A stretch of 64,000 bases of DNA from Brachyspira hyodysenteriae ATCC 27164 (GTDB lineage: Bacteria > Spirochaetota > Brachyspiria > Brachyspirales > Brachyspiraceae), in assembly GCF_001676785.2 (NCBI RefSeq), contig NZ_CP015910.2, positions 1,736,001 through 1,800,000 of the forward strand, in the 5' to 3' direction. This document shows, in pieces, positions 54,398-63,236 of the stretch. Below the pieces are notes generated by a model that saw only the letters and a list, made by a program, of their open reading frames with translations, made no database searches and was not told where the DNA came from. How positions within the stretch are numbered: the stretch's first letter is position 1; each line of letters opens with the position of its first letter. Made by a program: the position numbers and the translations under genes.

Positions 54398-54751
54398 TTA
54401 AGCAAGTGCTTTTTTAGCTACTTCAACTACAGCTTCAAATGCTTTATAATCATCAATAGCTAAATTAGATAAAGCTTTTCTGTCAATAATAACATTAGCT
54501 TTTTTAAGTCCGTTAATGAACTTGCTGTAGGATATACCTAAAGGTCTGCAAGCTGCATTGATTCTTAAAGTCCATAAACGTCTCATCATTCTTTTTTTCT
54601 GTCTTCTATCACGATAAGCGTATTTTAAGCCTCTTATTACAGCTTCTTTAGCTTGTTTCATTTGCTTACTATGAGAACCATAGTAACCTTTAGCCATATT
54701 TAATATTTTTTTAACTTTTTTCTTTCTTACTACACCGCTAACTGCTCTCAT
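54398..54751 (-). CDS. rplT: 50S ribosomal protein L20
   Basis: L20 binds 23S rRNA early in 50S assembly and also represses its own operon in several bacteria. The 117-residue protein has the family sequence: KKVKKILNMAKGYYGSHS, YAYRDRRQKKRMMRRLWTLRINAACRPLGISYSKFINGLKKANV near the middle. It follows rpmI by 14 bases and ends the operon. Identification is firm. Confidence 0.98.
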   Translation of the reverse strand: MRAVSGVVRKKKVKKILNMAKGYYGSHSKQMKQAKEAVIRGLKYAYRDRRQKKRMMRRLWTLRINAACRPLGISYSKFINGLKKANVIIDRKALSNLAIDDYKAFEAVVEVAKKALA

Positions 54752-54765
54752 TCTAGTCTCCTTTA

Positions 54766-54969
54766 TTATCTGCCGTAAGGCATTAATCTTGGCATTTCTA
54801 ACATATTAGTATCATCTGCTATTCTAGCTTTACGATACTTTCTTTTAGTGTCAGGTCTTTTGCTTAAGAATTTGTGGCTACCAAATGCATGAGCAAATTT
54901 TACTTTACCAGTCTTAGAAAATCTAAAACGTTTTTTTGCACCGCTTTTTGTTTTTAATTTTTGTTTCAT
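54766..54969 (-). CDS. rpmI: 50S ribosomal protein L35
   Basis: L35 is a small 50S protein. The 67-residue sequence MKQKLKTKSGAKKRFRFSKTG with the later SHKFLSKRPDTKRKYRK is typical of the family. It sits between infC and rplT as in most bacteria, after a 126-base spacer that contains a perfect hairpin. It shares the infC transcript. Confidence 0.97.
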   Translation of the reverse strand: MKQKLKTKSGAKKRFRFSKTGKVKFAHAFGSHKFLSKRPDTKRKYRKARIADDTNMLEMPRLMPYGR

Positions 54970-55009
54970 AAACTAATATCCTTTTAATTATATTTACTGT
55001 ATGCTCAAA

Positions 55010-55034
55010 CTATATGTATGATAAGTACATATAG
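55010..55034 (-). promoter_or_regulatory. hairpin in the infC-rpmI spacer, possible L20 control site
   Basis: CTATATGTA (55,010-55,018) and TACATATAG (55,026-55,034) form a perfect 9-bp stem with a 7-base loop, and no T run follows, so it is not a terminator. In E. coli the L20 autogenous control site lies between infC and rpmI. That this hairpin has such a role is only an inference. Confidence 0.35.
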
Positions 55035-55095
55035 GTAGTGGGCTTTTATTAAAAATAGCTACTATGCTTCAATTTTATAATTAAAGCAATAATTA

Positions 55096-55680
55096 TTATC
55101 CTTCATTAGTTTCAGAAGATTCCTTTTTATTAGCAGAACCTTCAGAATCCGTTTTCTTAACTTTTACTGGGTTAAGTACTGCAGATAAATTCTTACCTTC
55201 TAATTTAGCAGGCTTTTCTGTAGCAGCTTCATTCTCTAAATCTTGTATAATCTTATTGATAAGGTCATAGCCGAATTCAGTATGAGCCATTTCCCTACCC
55301 CTAAACATTATAGTAATCTTAACCTTATTGCCTTCATCTAAGAATTCACGAATATGCTTCATTTTAAAGTTGTAATCATGTATGCTTATCTGAGGACGCA
55401 TCTTGATTTCTTTAAGCTGAACTGACTTTTGCTTTTTCTTAGCTTCTTTACTCTTCTTCTGAATATCAAATTTATACTTACCATAATTGATAATCTTACA
55501 AACAGGAGGTTCTGCTGTAGGAGCTATCTCCACTAAATCTGAACCTTCACTTTTTGCCAATGCAAGAGCATCTTTAATACTCATTACACCAAGACTCCCT
55601 CTCTCATCATGCACAACTCTAACTTCTGGTGCAGTAATAAATTGATTAATTCTCTCTCCTTCTTTTTTTACTGTTGCCAT
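55096..55680 (-). CDS. infC: translation initiation factor IF-3
   Basis: IF-3 binds the 30S subunit and checks start-codon pairing. The 194 residues include the N-terminal segment INQFITAPEVRVVHDERGSLGVM and C-terminal IF3 region KEIKMRPQISIHDYNFKMKHIREFLDEGNKVKITIMFRGREM. It begins with ATG and GAGGTAG about ten bases upstream, not the rare AUU/AUA start of E. coli infC, so the codon-based feedback may be absent. A charged tail (about 165-194) extends beyond the usual end. thrS is 12 bases upstream. Confidence 0.97.
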   Translation of the reverse strand: MATVKKEGERINQFITAPEVRVVHDERGSLGVMSIKDALALAKSEGSDLVEIAPTAEPPVCKIINYGKYKFDIQKKSKEAKKKQKSVQLKEIKMRPQISIHDYNFKMKHIREFLDEGNKVKITIMFRGREMAHTEFGYDLINKIIQDLENEAATEKPAKLEGKNLSAVLNPVKVKKTDSEGSANKKESSETNEG

Positions 55681-55692
55681 TATTTATCTACC

Positions 55693-57624
55693 TCATTTAG
55701 TAGTAAATATAGAATCATTCATTCTCTCCTTAGATTCTTTTTTGAGTTTTTCTATGAACTCATTTAAATCCATATCTTTAATTTCTTGTGAAGAACGTGT
55801 TCTAATAGATAATTTTCCGCTAGAAACTTCTTCTGCTCCTATTATAACTGTATATGGAGTTCTTTGCAAGCGATATTTTTTAATCTTAGTACCTAAATTA
55901 TCATTAGACTCATCAACTTCTACTCTGAATCCTGCATCTTTCAACGCCTTAGCTACTTCATTAGTTCTATCAATTTGAGGCTTTTCATTAAGTACATTAA
56001 CTACAGCTACTTGTAAAGGTGATAACCATAATGGGAATTTACCATTATAGTGTTCAACTAATATACCTATAAAACGTTCCATAGAACCAAGTATAGCTCT
56101 GTGAAGCATTACAGGAGTATGTTTTTTACCGTCTTTACCTTCATAGCTAATCTCAAATCTCATAGGAAGTGAGAAGTCAACTTGTAAAGTACCGCATTGC
56201 CAGTTTCTGTCAAGAACATCTTTAATATTAAAGTCTATCTTAGGACCATAGAAAGCTCCGTCACCTTCATTAATTTTATAGCTTATCTTTAATTTGTCTA
56301 AAGCATTGATTAATGATTTAGTAGCAAGCTCCCAAATCTCATCGCTTCCGATAGATTTTGCTGGTCTAGTAGAAACAAATATTTCAAAGTTCTCAAAACC
56401 AAAGTCTTTATATACAGATAAATAGTATTCAATAGTATTAATAATCTCGTCGCCTAACTGTTCTTCAGTACAGAATATATGAGCATCATCTTGAGTGAAA
56501 GCTCTTACTCTGAAAAGTCCATGCAAAGCTCCTGAAAGCTCATGTCTATGAACGAAACCTAATTCAGCAACTCTTAAAGGCAAATCTCTATAACTATGTA
56601 TATTAGAATTATAAACAATCAAGCCTCCTGGGCAGTTCATTGGTTTTACAGCATATTTAGTTTCATCAATTTCTGTAAAATACATGTTTTCTTTATAGTT
56701 ATCCCAGTGTCCGCTTCTATGCCATAATTCTTCATTAAGTATAGCAGGAGTTTTTATTTCAACATATCCGCGTTTATCATTTTCATTTCTTATATATGAT
56801 TCAACTGCTTTATAAATAATCATTCCTCTAGGATGCCAGAAAGGAAAACCAGGACCTTCATCATGGAAACTGAATAAATTCAACTCCTTACCTAATTTTC
56901 TGTGATCTCTTTCCTTAGCTTCTTTGAGTTTTTTAAGATATTTATCTAATGATTCTTTACTTTCAAAAGCTGTACCATATATACGGGAAAGCATTTTATT
57001 ATTAGAATCCCCTCTCCAATAGCTTCCTGCAACAGACATAAGCTTATATGCTTTTAAATAACCTGTTGAAGGAACATGAGGTCCTCTGCAAAGGTCTATA
57101 AAATCACCTTGCTCATAGAAAGATACTGTATCAGCATCTATACCTTCTATAATTTCAACTTTATAAGGTTCATTAGCTTTCTTGAAATATTCTATAGCCT
57201 CATTTTTATTCATTACTTTTCTTACTACAGGGATATTTTCTTTGATGATTTTTTTCATTTCATCTTCGATTTTTGGTAAATCTTCTTCAGTGAAAGGCTT
57301 TTCAGCATCAAAGTCATAGTAAAAACCGTCTTTGATAGCAGGTCCTATAGTAACTTGAGTATTAGGATAAAGTCTTCTAACAGCCTGAGCCATTAAGTGG
57401 CTTGTAGAGTGTCTTAATATTTCAAGTCCGTCATCTGAGGTGGTTAGTATCAATTCTAAATCGCCGTCTGTTTCAGGCGTATATGTAAGGTCAACTTGTG
57501 TTCCATTAAATTTAGCTGCTACTGCATCTTTGGAATCTTTTTTAGCATTTTGTTTAAGGAAGTCTAATAAAGACTCTCCGTTGGACAAATCATAAGACTG
57601 TCCTAAATAATTAATTTTTGACAT
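55693..57624 (-). CDS. thrS: threonyl-tRNA synthetase
   Basis: ThrS charges tRNA-Thr. The 643-residue protein has an N-terminal TGS domain (1-60), an editing domain (about 65-225, with HSTSHLMAQAVRRL), the class II catalytic core (FPFWHPRGMIIY, KPMNCPGGLIVY with the zinc cysteine, FRVRAFTQDDAHIFC) and a C-terminal anticodon-binding domain. The ATG has GAGGTG upstream. It opens the thrS-infC-rpmI-rplT operon. No T-box leader was recognised in the short AT-rich upstream region. Confidence 0.97.
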   Translation of the reverse strand: MSKINYLGQSYDLSNGESLLDFLKQNAKKDSKDAVAAKFNGTQVDLTYTPETDGDLELILTTSDDGLEILRHSTSHLMAQAVRRLYPNTQVTIGPAIKDGFYYDFDAEKPFTEEDLPKIEDEMKKIIKENIPVVRKVMNKNEAIEYFKKANEPYKVEIIEGIDADTVSFYEQGDFIDLCRGPHVPSTGYLKAYKLMSVAGSYWRGDSNNKMLSRIYGTAFESKESLDKYLKKLKEAKERDHRKLGKELNLFSFHDEGPGFPFWHPRGMIIYKAVESYIRNENDKRGYVEIKTPAILNEELWHRSGHWDNYKENMYFTEIDETKYAVKPMNCPGGLIVYNSNIHSYRDLPLRVAELGFVHRHELSGALHGLFRVRAFTQDDAHIFCTEEQLGDEIINTIEYYLSVYKDFGFENFEIFVSTRPAKSIGSDEIWELATKSLINALDKLKISYKINEGDGAFYGPKIDFNIKDVLDRNWQCGTLQVDFSLPMRFEISYEGKDGKKHTPVMLHRAILGSMERFIGILVEHYNGKFPLWLSPLQVAVVNVLNEKPQIDRTNEVAKALKDAGFRVEVDESNDNLGTKIKKYRLQRTPYTVIIGAEEVSSGKLSIRTRSSQEIKDMDLNEFIEKLKKESKERMNDSIFTTK

Positions 57625-57923
57625 TATAACACCTCTTGAATTGATACTTTACTATTTATATTAAAAAAATAATACAAATAGTTAAACTATTATAACATAT
57701 TTATTCTTAATAGTCAATGAATTTTATATGATTTTTAATTCATAATAATTAAACATTAAATATTACAAATAATGTTGACTTTAATAACTTAATTAATATA
57801 CTAAATTAATGCATTTAATATATAGATAAATATTAAAATATTATAATTAAATGTTTGTTTATATGAAACTATATAATTTTATATAGATTAAATAATATAT
57901 AATATATTAGGAGATTTAATAAT
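57625..57923. other. AT-rich spacer between thrS and the chemoreceptor pseudogene
   Basis: About 300 bases of nearly pure A+T between divergent genes. I see no hairpin, T-box-like element or sigma-28-type promoter in it, only a GGAG ribosome binding site before the pseudogene start. Confidence 0.5.
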
Positions 57924-59761
57924 ATGTTTAACAGTTTAAAAGTAAGAATGCCATTAATAATTATATCAACTATAACTGTTATGATAATAGGACTGTTATT
58001 AACATTAATAAATCTCTTTTCAAAATCAATTACAAATGTAGCTATAAATGGTTTTGAAAATATATCTGACAGATACGCTAAAAGTTTAGATAACTGGTTC
58101 GCTGACACTAAAAGCAATATAAAAATGTATTCTAGAAATAAAGCAATAATTAATTATTTATCTAATACAACAGAATAAAATAAAAATATAGCATACGATG
58201 AATTATTATATGAATTTGACATGGTAAAAGATGCATATAATAGCTTCAATATTTTAGATTTAAATGGAAACACATTAATATCAATAAATAACTCTAATAT
58301 AAATATGAAAGAAGATAATGCATGGAATAATTTAAAAAATAGAAACTATGATTTTGCAATAACAGAAAATATACTTATGAATGATTCTTCTGTACCTTAT
58401 ATGATAATATATTCAGGAATAAAAAATGATAAGGAAATACTATTGGAGTTTTTGCTATATCACTTAAATGGGATTAAAATAACTTTGAAAATGTTGTAAA
58501 TATAGGAGAATCTGCAAGACTATTTTTAATGAATGATGATAATAAATTAATAGCTCATAAGGATCCTTTAAGAATTGGAAAAGAAGGTTCAGAAGAGATG
58601 AGCAAAAAAAACAGAGGAGATGTCAGTAGAGGAAGCATTAGATATAAAAGCTTAACAACAGGAACAAAAACTGTAGCAGCATTCAATAACCTATCTGAAG
58701 TGCCTTTTACATCAGCAATAAGCGTAAACGAATCTGAATTTAATTCTCCTATAAAAACTATAACACTTATATCAATAATCACTACAATTATAATATTAAT
58801 TATAACATCTGTGATAATAGTATATTACATTACCACTAGGATAACTAATGTATTGAAAGAGTTATCCCATTCTATTGTAGATTTTAGTTTAGGTAATTTA
58901 TCATCAGAAATGCCTTCTTGGATATTTTCAAAGAAATACAGTAATAATGAAATAGGAAAGATGTCTAATGATTTTTATAATATGCAGAAAAAACTTATAG
59001 ATATTTTAAAAAGTATAAATAATATATCAGCTGCAATATCTGATAAATCTTCATCTATTTATAAAGAAAATGAATATCTATTAAAAAGAGTTGAAGAAGA
59101 AGCAGCAAATCTGGAAGAGACTGCATCATCTATGGAAGAGTTCGCATCAGGAATCAAAAATTCAACTCAAAGATCATCAGATGTATCAAATATAATGGAA
59201 GAAGTACAGGTATCTTTAGAATATGCCGCAGGTATTGTTAATGAAACTGCATCAAACATAGAAATAGTTAATGAGTCAAGCGCTAAAATAAAAAATATTA
59301 CAAAGATGATAGAAAATATATCTTTTCAAACAAATATACTTGCATTAAATGCTGCTGTTGAAGCCGCTCGTGCAGGAGAACAGGGAAAAGGTTTTGCAGT
59401 TGTTGCTTCCGAAGTAAGAAATTTAGCACAGAATGCTCAAACATCTGTTAAAGAAATAACTGACTTAATAGATGATTCTGTAGAAAAAATAAATAAAGCT
59501 ACAGATTCTGTAAGAGAATCAAGAGAAATATTTTCTCAATTAGAAGAAAAAATAAGAAATACAGTAAAACTTATATTAGATATCACTTCAACTATGCAGG
59601 AGCAAAGTATAGGAGTTGAGCAAGTTAATAAAGCAATTTACAATATGGATATTAACACTCAAAAAAATGCTTCATTAGCAAATGAAACTTCAAATTTATC
59701 TAGTGAATTACTTAATAAATCTGAAGAATTAAATGAACAAATTAGCTTCTTTAAATTTTAA
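57924..59761 (+). pseudogene. methyl-accepting chemotaxis protein, disrupted
   Basis: The whole region reads as a chemoreceptor of about 610 codons once repaired. Parts in order: N-terminal helix (57,950-58,020) and sensor region (58,025-58,740). Then come the second helix (about 58,760-58,830), HAMP, and the signalling domain with the hairpin tip [19 protein letters not shown] and [16 protein letters not shown]. Three lesions are visible. An in-frame TAA lies at 58,176-58,178 and a one-base deletion near 58,431. In the restored frame another TAA lies at 58,475-58,477. The long 410-codon tail from 58,529 could yield a fragment but has no ribosome binding site. Confidence 0.85.
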
Positions 59762-59864
59762 TTTATATATATAAAAAGTTACTATTTTTATTGAAAATTT
59801 ATTATTTTTACTATATTATAATTAAGTACTTTTTATAATCTTAAAAAAGAATAAGGAGAAAAAT

Positions 59865-60827
59865 ATGGTTAAATTCTCAGACTTAGGTCTTGTTAATAGT
59901 AGAGAACTTTTTAAAAAAGCTATAGGCGGAGGTTATGCTATACCTGCATTTAACTTCAATAATATGGAACAACTTCAAGCTATAGTACAAGCATGTGTAG
60001 AAACTAAAAGCCCTGTTATAATTCAGGTTTCTTCAGGCGCTAGAAAATATGCTAATCAAACATTATTAAGATATATGGCTCAAGGTGCTGTTGAATATGC
60101 TAAAGAATTAGGTGTTAATGTACCTATAGTTTTACACTTGGATCATGGCGACAGTTTAGAACTTTGCAAAAGCTGTATTGAATATGGTTTTTCTTCTGTT
60201 ATGATAGATGGAAGCCATTATGATTATGATAAAAACGTTGAATTAACTAGAAGCGTTGTTGAATATGCTCATAAATATGATGTTACTGTTGAAGGTGAAT
60301 TAGGAGTACTTGCTGGTGTTGAAGATGATGTTGTAGCTGAACATCATACTTATACTCAGCCTGAAGAAGTAGAAGATTTCGTTAAAAAAACAGGAGTTGA
60401 CTCTCTTGCTATTTCTATAGGTACTAGCCATGGTGCTTATAAATTCAAACCTGGTCAAAATCCTCAAATAAGATTAGACATTCTTAAAGAAATCGAGAAA
60501 AAAATTCCCGGATTCCCTATCGTACTTCACGGTTCTTCAAGCGTACCTCAAGAGTATGTTAAAATGATCAATGAAAACGGCGGTAAATTAGATGATGCTA
60601 TAGGTATTCCAGAAGAGCAATTAAGAGAAGCTTCTAAGAGTGCAGTTTGTAAAATCAACATCGACAGCGACTCAAGACTTGCTATGACTGCTGCTATTAG
60701 AAAAGTATTCCATGATGATCCTAAAGAATTCGATCCTAGAAAATATTTAGGACCTGCTCGTGATGAAATGAAAAAACTTTATATGCATAAAATAATTAAT
60801 GTATTAGGTTCAAACGGCAAAATATAA
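59865..60827 (+). CDS. fba: class II fructose-1,6-bisphosphate aldolase
   Basis: This zinc-dependent aldolase splits fructose 1,6-bisphosphate in glycolysis. The 320 residues contain LHLDHGDS (zinc histidine and catalytic aspartate), VEGELGVLAG, YTQPEEVEDF, ISIGTSHGAYKF (zinc histidine) and VLHGSSSVP. G+C and codon choice are slightly higher than around it, as expected for a highly expressed gene, with a strong AAGGAG site. A TATAAT is seen at 59,817-59,822, but its -35 spacing (20) is poor. A 30-aa basic ORF follows. Confidence 0.96.
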   Translation: MVKFSDLGLVNSRELFKKAIGGGYAIPAFNFNNMEQLQAIVQACVETKSPVIIQVSSGARKYANQTLLRYMAQGAVEYAKELGVNVPIVLHLDHGDSLELCKSCIEYGFSSVMIDGSHYDYDKNVELTRSVVEYAHKYDVTVEGELGVLAGVEDDVVAEHHTYTQPEEVEDFVKKTGVDSLAISIGTSHGAYKFKPGQNPQIRLDILKEIEKKIPGFPIVLHGSSSVPQEYVKMINENGGKLDDAIGIPEEQLREASKSAVCKINIDSDSRLAMTAAIRKVFHDDPKEFDPRKYLGPARDEMKKLYMHKIINVLGSNGKI

Positions 60828-60850
60828 TAAAAATTAAAGGAGATATTACT

Positions 60851-60943
60851 GTGGGAAAACAACATAGAAAAGTAGTTAAACGCAAAAGAGCATTAAGAAG
60901 AATCAAAAGACAAAAAGATGCTCTAAATGCTAAAACTAAATAA
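60851..60943 (+). CDS. 30-residue highly basic protein
   Basis: A very short ORF starting with GTG and preceded by a strong AAAGGAG (60,836-60,842) at good spacing. Of its 30 residues 14 are lysine, arginine or histidine (for example RKVVKRKRALRRIKRQK), and there is no acidic residue but one aspartate. It lies between fba and a clean intrinsic terminator, so it is transcribed with fba. Small basic proteins of this size are often ribosomal or RNA-binding. I could not assign a family. Confidence 0.6.
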   Translation: MGKQHRKVVKRKRALRRIKRQKDALNAKTK

Positions 60944-60960
60944 TCATTGAAAACAAATAT

Positions 60961-60998
60961 TTAAGGGCATGAGTTAATTCTTATGCCCTTAATTTTTT
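60961..60998 (+). terminator. intrinsic terminator after fba
   Basis: TTAAGGGCAT (60,961-60,970) and ATGCCCTTAA (60,983-60,992) form a perfect 10-bp stem with a 12-base loop, followed by six T. Confidence 0.9.
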
Positions 60999-61041
60999 AA
61001 CTAATCAAAATAAAATATCTTAATAATCAATAGGAAACAAT

Positions 61042-61938
61042 ATGAAAAAATATATATTAATATTATTATTCTCTATAATAGTATCATGTGCAAAACCAAT
61101 AGAAAAGTCGCCTCTTGCTCTTCAAACTGATTTCGGAAGAAAAGATAATGCAGTTGCTAGTATGTACGGAGTTGCTTTAACAGTAGATAAAGATTTAAAA
61201 GTTTATGACCTTACTCATGAGATACCTGCTTTTAATATTTGGGAGGCTGCTTTAAGACTCGATCAAACTGCTAGATATTGGCCTGAAGGTACTGTATTTG
61301 TAAATGTTGTAGATCCGGGAGTTGGTACTGATAGAAAATCTGTTGTTATGAAAACTACTAACAATTACTATTTTGTAACTCCTGATAATGGAGCTTTGAC
61401 TTTTGTAGCTGAAAGTTTAGGCATAGAAGAAGTAAGAGAAATTGATGAAGCTGTAAACAGATTAACTAACTCTCAGGAATCATATACTTTTCATGGAAGA
61501 GATGTTTATGTATATACCGGTGCAAGATTAGCTTCAAAGCAAATAACTTTTGAACAGGTTGGAAAATCTTTAGGTACTAATATTACTAAAATAGAATATC
61601 AAAAAGCAAAATTTGAAAACGGAAAATTCTCTGCTAATATTCCAATACTTGATGTACAGTATGGAAATGTATGGTCATCACTTCCTCGTCAATTAATGCT
61701 AGATAATGGTGTACAGGTTGGAGATATTTTGAATGTTTCTATATACAATCAAGGAAATTTAGTATGGAATGGAGATGTCAAACTTGTTAATACTTTCGGA
61801 GATGTACCTGAAGGCGATAATATGGCTTATTTCAATTCAGAGCTTAATTTCTCTGTTGCTGTAAATATTGGTAATTTCTCTGATAAGTACAAAGTTTACA
61901 GCGGTCCTGAATGGAGTATGGAAATAATAAAAAAGTAA
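61042..61938 (+). CDS. SAM hydroxide adenosyltransferase (DUF62)-family lipoprotein
   Basis: A 298-residue member of the SAM-hydrolase/fluorinase-like family (DUF62), whose members split S-adenosylmethionine to adenosine and methionine. The family motifs LQTDFGRKDNAVASMYG, YDLTHEIPAFNI, VVDPGVGTDRK (acidic SAM-binding loop), TPDNGALTF and TFHGRDVY are clear. Unusually, it begins with a lipoprotein signal peptide: MKKYILILLFSIIVSC puts the acylated cysteine at residue 16. Most relatives are cytoplasmic, where SAM is, so an exported form is puzzling. It has a normal RBS-like GGA and its own 100-base spacer. Confidence 0.88.
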   Translation: MKKYILILLFSIIVSCAKPIEKSPLALQTDFGRKDNAVASMYGVALTVDKDLKVYDLTHEIPAFNIWEAALRLDQTARYWPEGTVFVNVVDPGVGTDRKSVVMKTTNNYYFVTPDNGALTFVAESLGIEEVREIDEAVNRLTNSQESYTFHGRDVYVYTGARLASKQITFEQVGKSLGTNITKIEYQKAKFENGKFSANIPILDVQYGNVWSSLPRQLMLDNGVQVGDILNVSIYNQGNLVWNGDVKLVNTFGDVPEGDNMAYFNSELNFSVAVNIGNFSDKYKVYSGPEWSMEIIKK

Positions 61939-61950
61939 TATATTATAAAA

Positions 61951-62139
61951 AAGCTAAATATAAAATTGTTAGTATCGCTAAGTTTATCATATATAATACA
62001 AAGCTAGCTAACAATTTTTATTAGCAATAATAAAAATAATAGATTTTAAATATTAGAAAGCTAAGTATAAAAATTGTGAGCGTCTGCTAAGTTTACTTGG
62101 CAAACACTAGCGAGCGAACAATTTTTATTAGCAATAATA
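61951..62139. repeat. two imperfect tandem hairpin repeats before the HNH gene
   Basis: Copies at about 61,951-62,032 and 62,057-62,139 share AAGCTAA(A/G)TATAAA, GCTAAGTTTA and the end CAATTTTTATTAGCAATAAT. Each can fold by pairing its ATTGT half with its later ACAAT half (in the first, AAATTGTTAG with CTAACAATTT). The T-rich tail after the first could end the upstream transcript. The second ends ten bases before the nuclease start. Confidence 0.6.
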
Positions 62140-62148
62140 GGAACGACT

Positions 62149-62766
62149 ATGGCAAGAAGAAAAAAGAAAAAATCATCTCCTTTATTTATATTATTCATTT
62201 TATTAATAGCAGCAGGATACTATTATTATAATGATATATACAATAAAAAAGAAATATCAAAAACAGAAAAGCCCAAAAAAGAAACTATTACAAGATACAA
62301 TAGAGATGATTGGGGAGATTGGGCTGATGAAGATAATGACGGACTTAATACAAGGCATGAGGTATTAGCAAGAGCATCATTAGTAAAACCTGTAATATCT
62401 AATAACAGAGTAATATCAGGAAAATGGTATGATAAGTTTACAGGAAAATATTTTACTAATGCAAAAGATTTAGATATAGATCATTTAGTGCCTTTAAAAA
62501 ATGCACATATCAGCGGTGCTAGTAATTGGAGTAAAGAAAAGAAAAATGAATACTACAATTATATGAAAAACGAAAATCATTTGGTAGCTGTATCAAAAGG
62601 TGCAAATCGTTCTAAAGGTGATAAATCCCCGGTAGAATGGCTCCCTCCTAATGAAGAATATCAATGCGAATATGTAAGAGAATGGTATAAAATCAAAACC
62701 GATTGGGGGCTTACAATAGAAGAAGGTTTTGATGAAGTTTCAAACAGAGTATGCAAAGGAAAATAA
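62149..62766 (+). CDS. membrane-anchored HNH-type nuclease (DUF1524-like)
   Basis: A 205-residue protein with one N-terminal membrane helix (about 11-27) after a basic start, then a short linker and an extracytoplasmic nuclease domain. The HNH-type centre is visible in LDIDHLVPLKNAHISGA, with MKNENHLVAVSKGANRSKGDKSP as the second half, as in DUF1524/secreted DNA-entry nucleases. Such enzymes cut DNA outside the cytoplasm, for uptake, nutrition or defence. It is preceded by tandem hairpin repeats and followed by a MITE-like element, so it sits in repeat-rich surroundings. Function outside nuclease activity is unknown. Confidence 0.85.
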   Translation: MARRKKKKSSPLFILFILLIAAGYYYYNDIYNKKEISKTEKPKKETITRYNRDDWGDWADEDNDGLNTRHEVLARASLVKPVISNNRVISGKWYDKFTGKYFTNAKDLDIDHLVPLKNAHISGASNWSKEKKNEYYNYMKNENHLVAVSKGANRSKGDKSPVEWLPPNEEYQCEYVREWYKIKTDWGLTIEEGFDEVSNRVCKGK

Positions 62767-62818
62767 TTTTTTATTAATATAATTTTTTTAACTTTACTAT
62801 AAAATAGTTTGAAATGTT

Positions 62819-63153
62819 TATACTAAAAATTTTTAAGTTTATCAATATTTAGCCTTTTAATTTTATTGTTTGTGGTTGCTTTGCCCCCACACCCCAACTT
62901 CTTTTGTTGCCACATACGCAGTACGCCTTCGGCGAGAAGCAAAAAGGCTATATTTAGTCTTAAATTTAATAAATTATTTTACTTATAATACAATTTTAGT
63001 ATGATTTAATATTAATTTTATACTTGCACTTTCGCGAAGCGTGCAGACGAAGTCCACCTGCGGTGGCGGCAGCAACTTTGACGAAGTCCGCCTGTGGCGT
63101 GCGGCGGGAAAAAGTTGAATAAAAAATTGACAAAGTTAAAAATTTTCAGTATA
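62819..63153. mobile_element. MITE-like element related to the 280-bp repeat
   Basis: A 335-base non-coding element with similar inverted ends: left TATACTAAAAATTTTTAAGT and, on the opposite strand, right TATACTGAAAATTTTTAACT. The ends lie in a TA context on both sides. The interior is an inverted, diverged copy of the 280-bp unit at 33.4 kb, sharing the CCCGCCGC, AAAGTTG, AAAGTGCAA, ATATAGCC, GCAAAAGAAG-type and GGGGCAAAG-type blocks in the same order. It carries extra GC-rich mini-inserts with GACGAAGTCC (63,044 and 63,079 area). No transposase gene is inside. The MITE reading is inferred. Confidence 0.65.
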
Positions 63154-63236
63154 TAGTCAATAACTTGTATATGCTTATCAAATAACAGTATTTAAGAAAA
63201 TCATACTCATACATAATTGTAATAAAAACTAATAAT

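Noticed and set aside
57625-57923. T-box leader before thrS
   Set aside because: The minus-strand leader is short and lacks the conserved T-box sequence and a terminator.
58529-59761. Intact 410-codon soluble chemoreceptor
   Set aside because: The frame begins mid-sensor, lacks a ribosome binding site, and upstream DNA encodes the missing receptor part in other frames; it is a pseudogene fragment.
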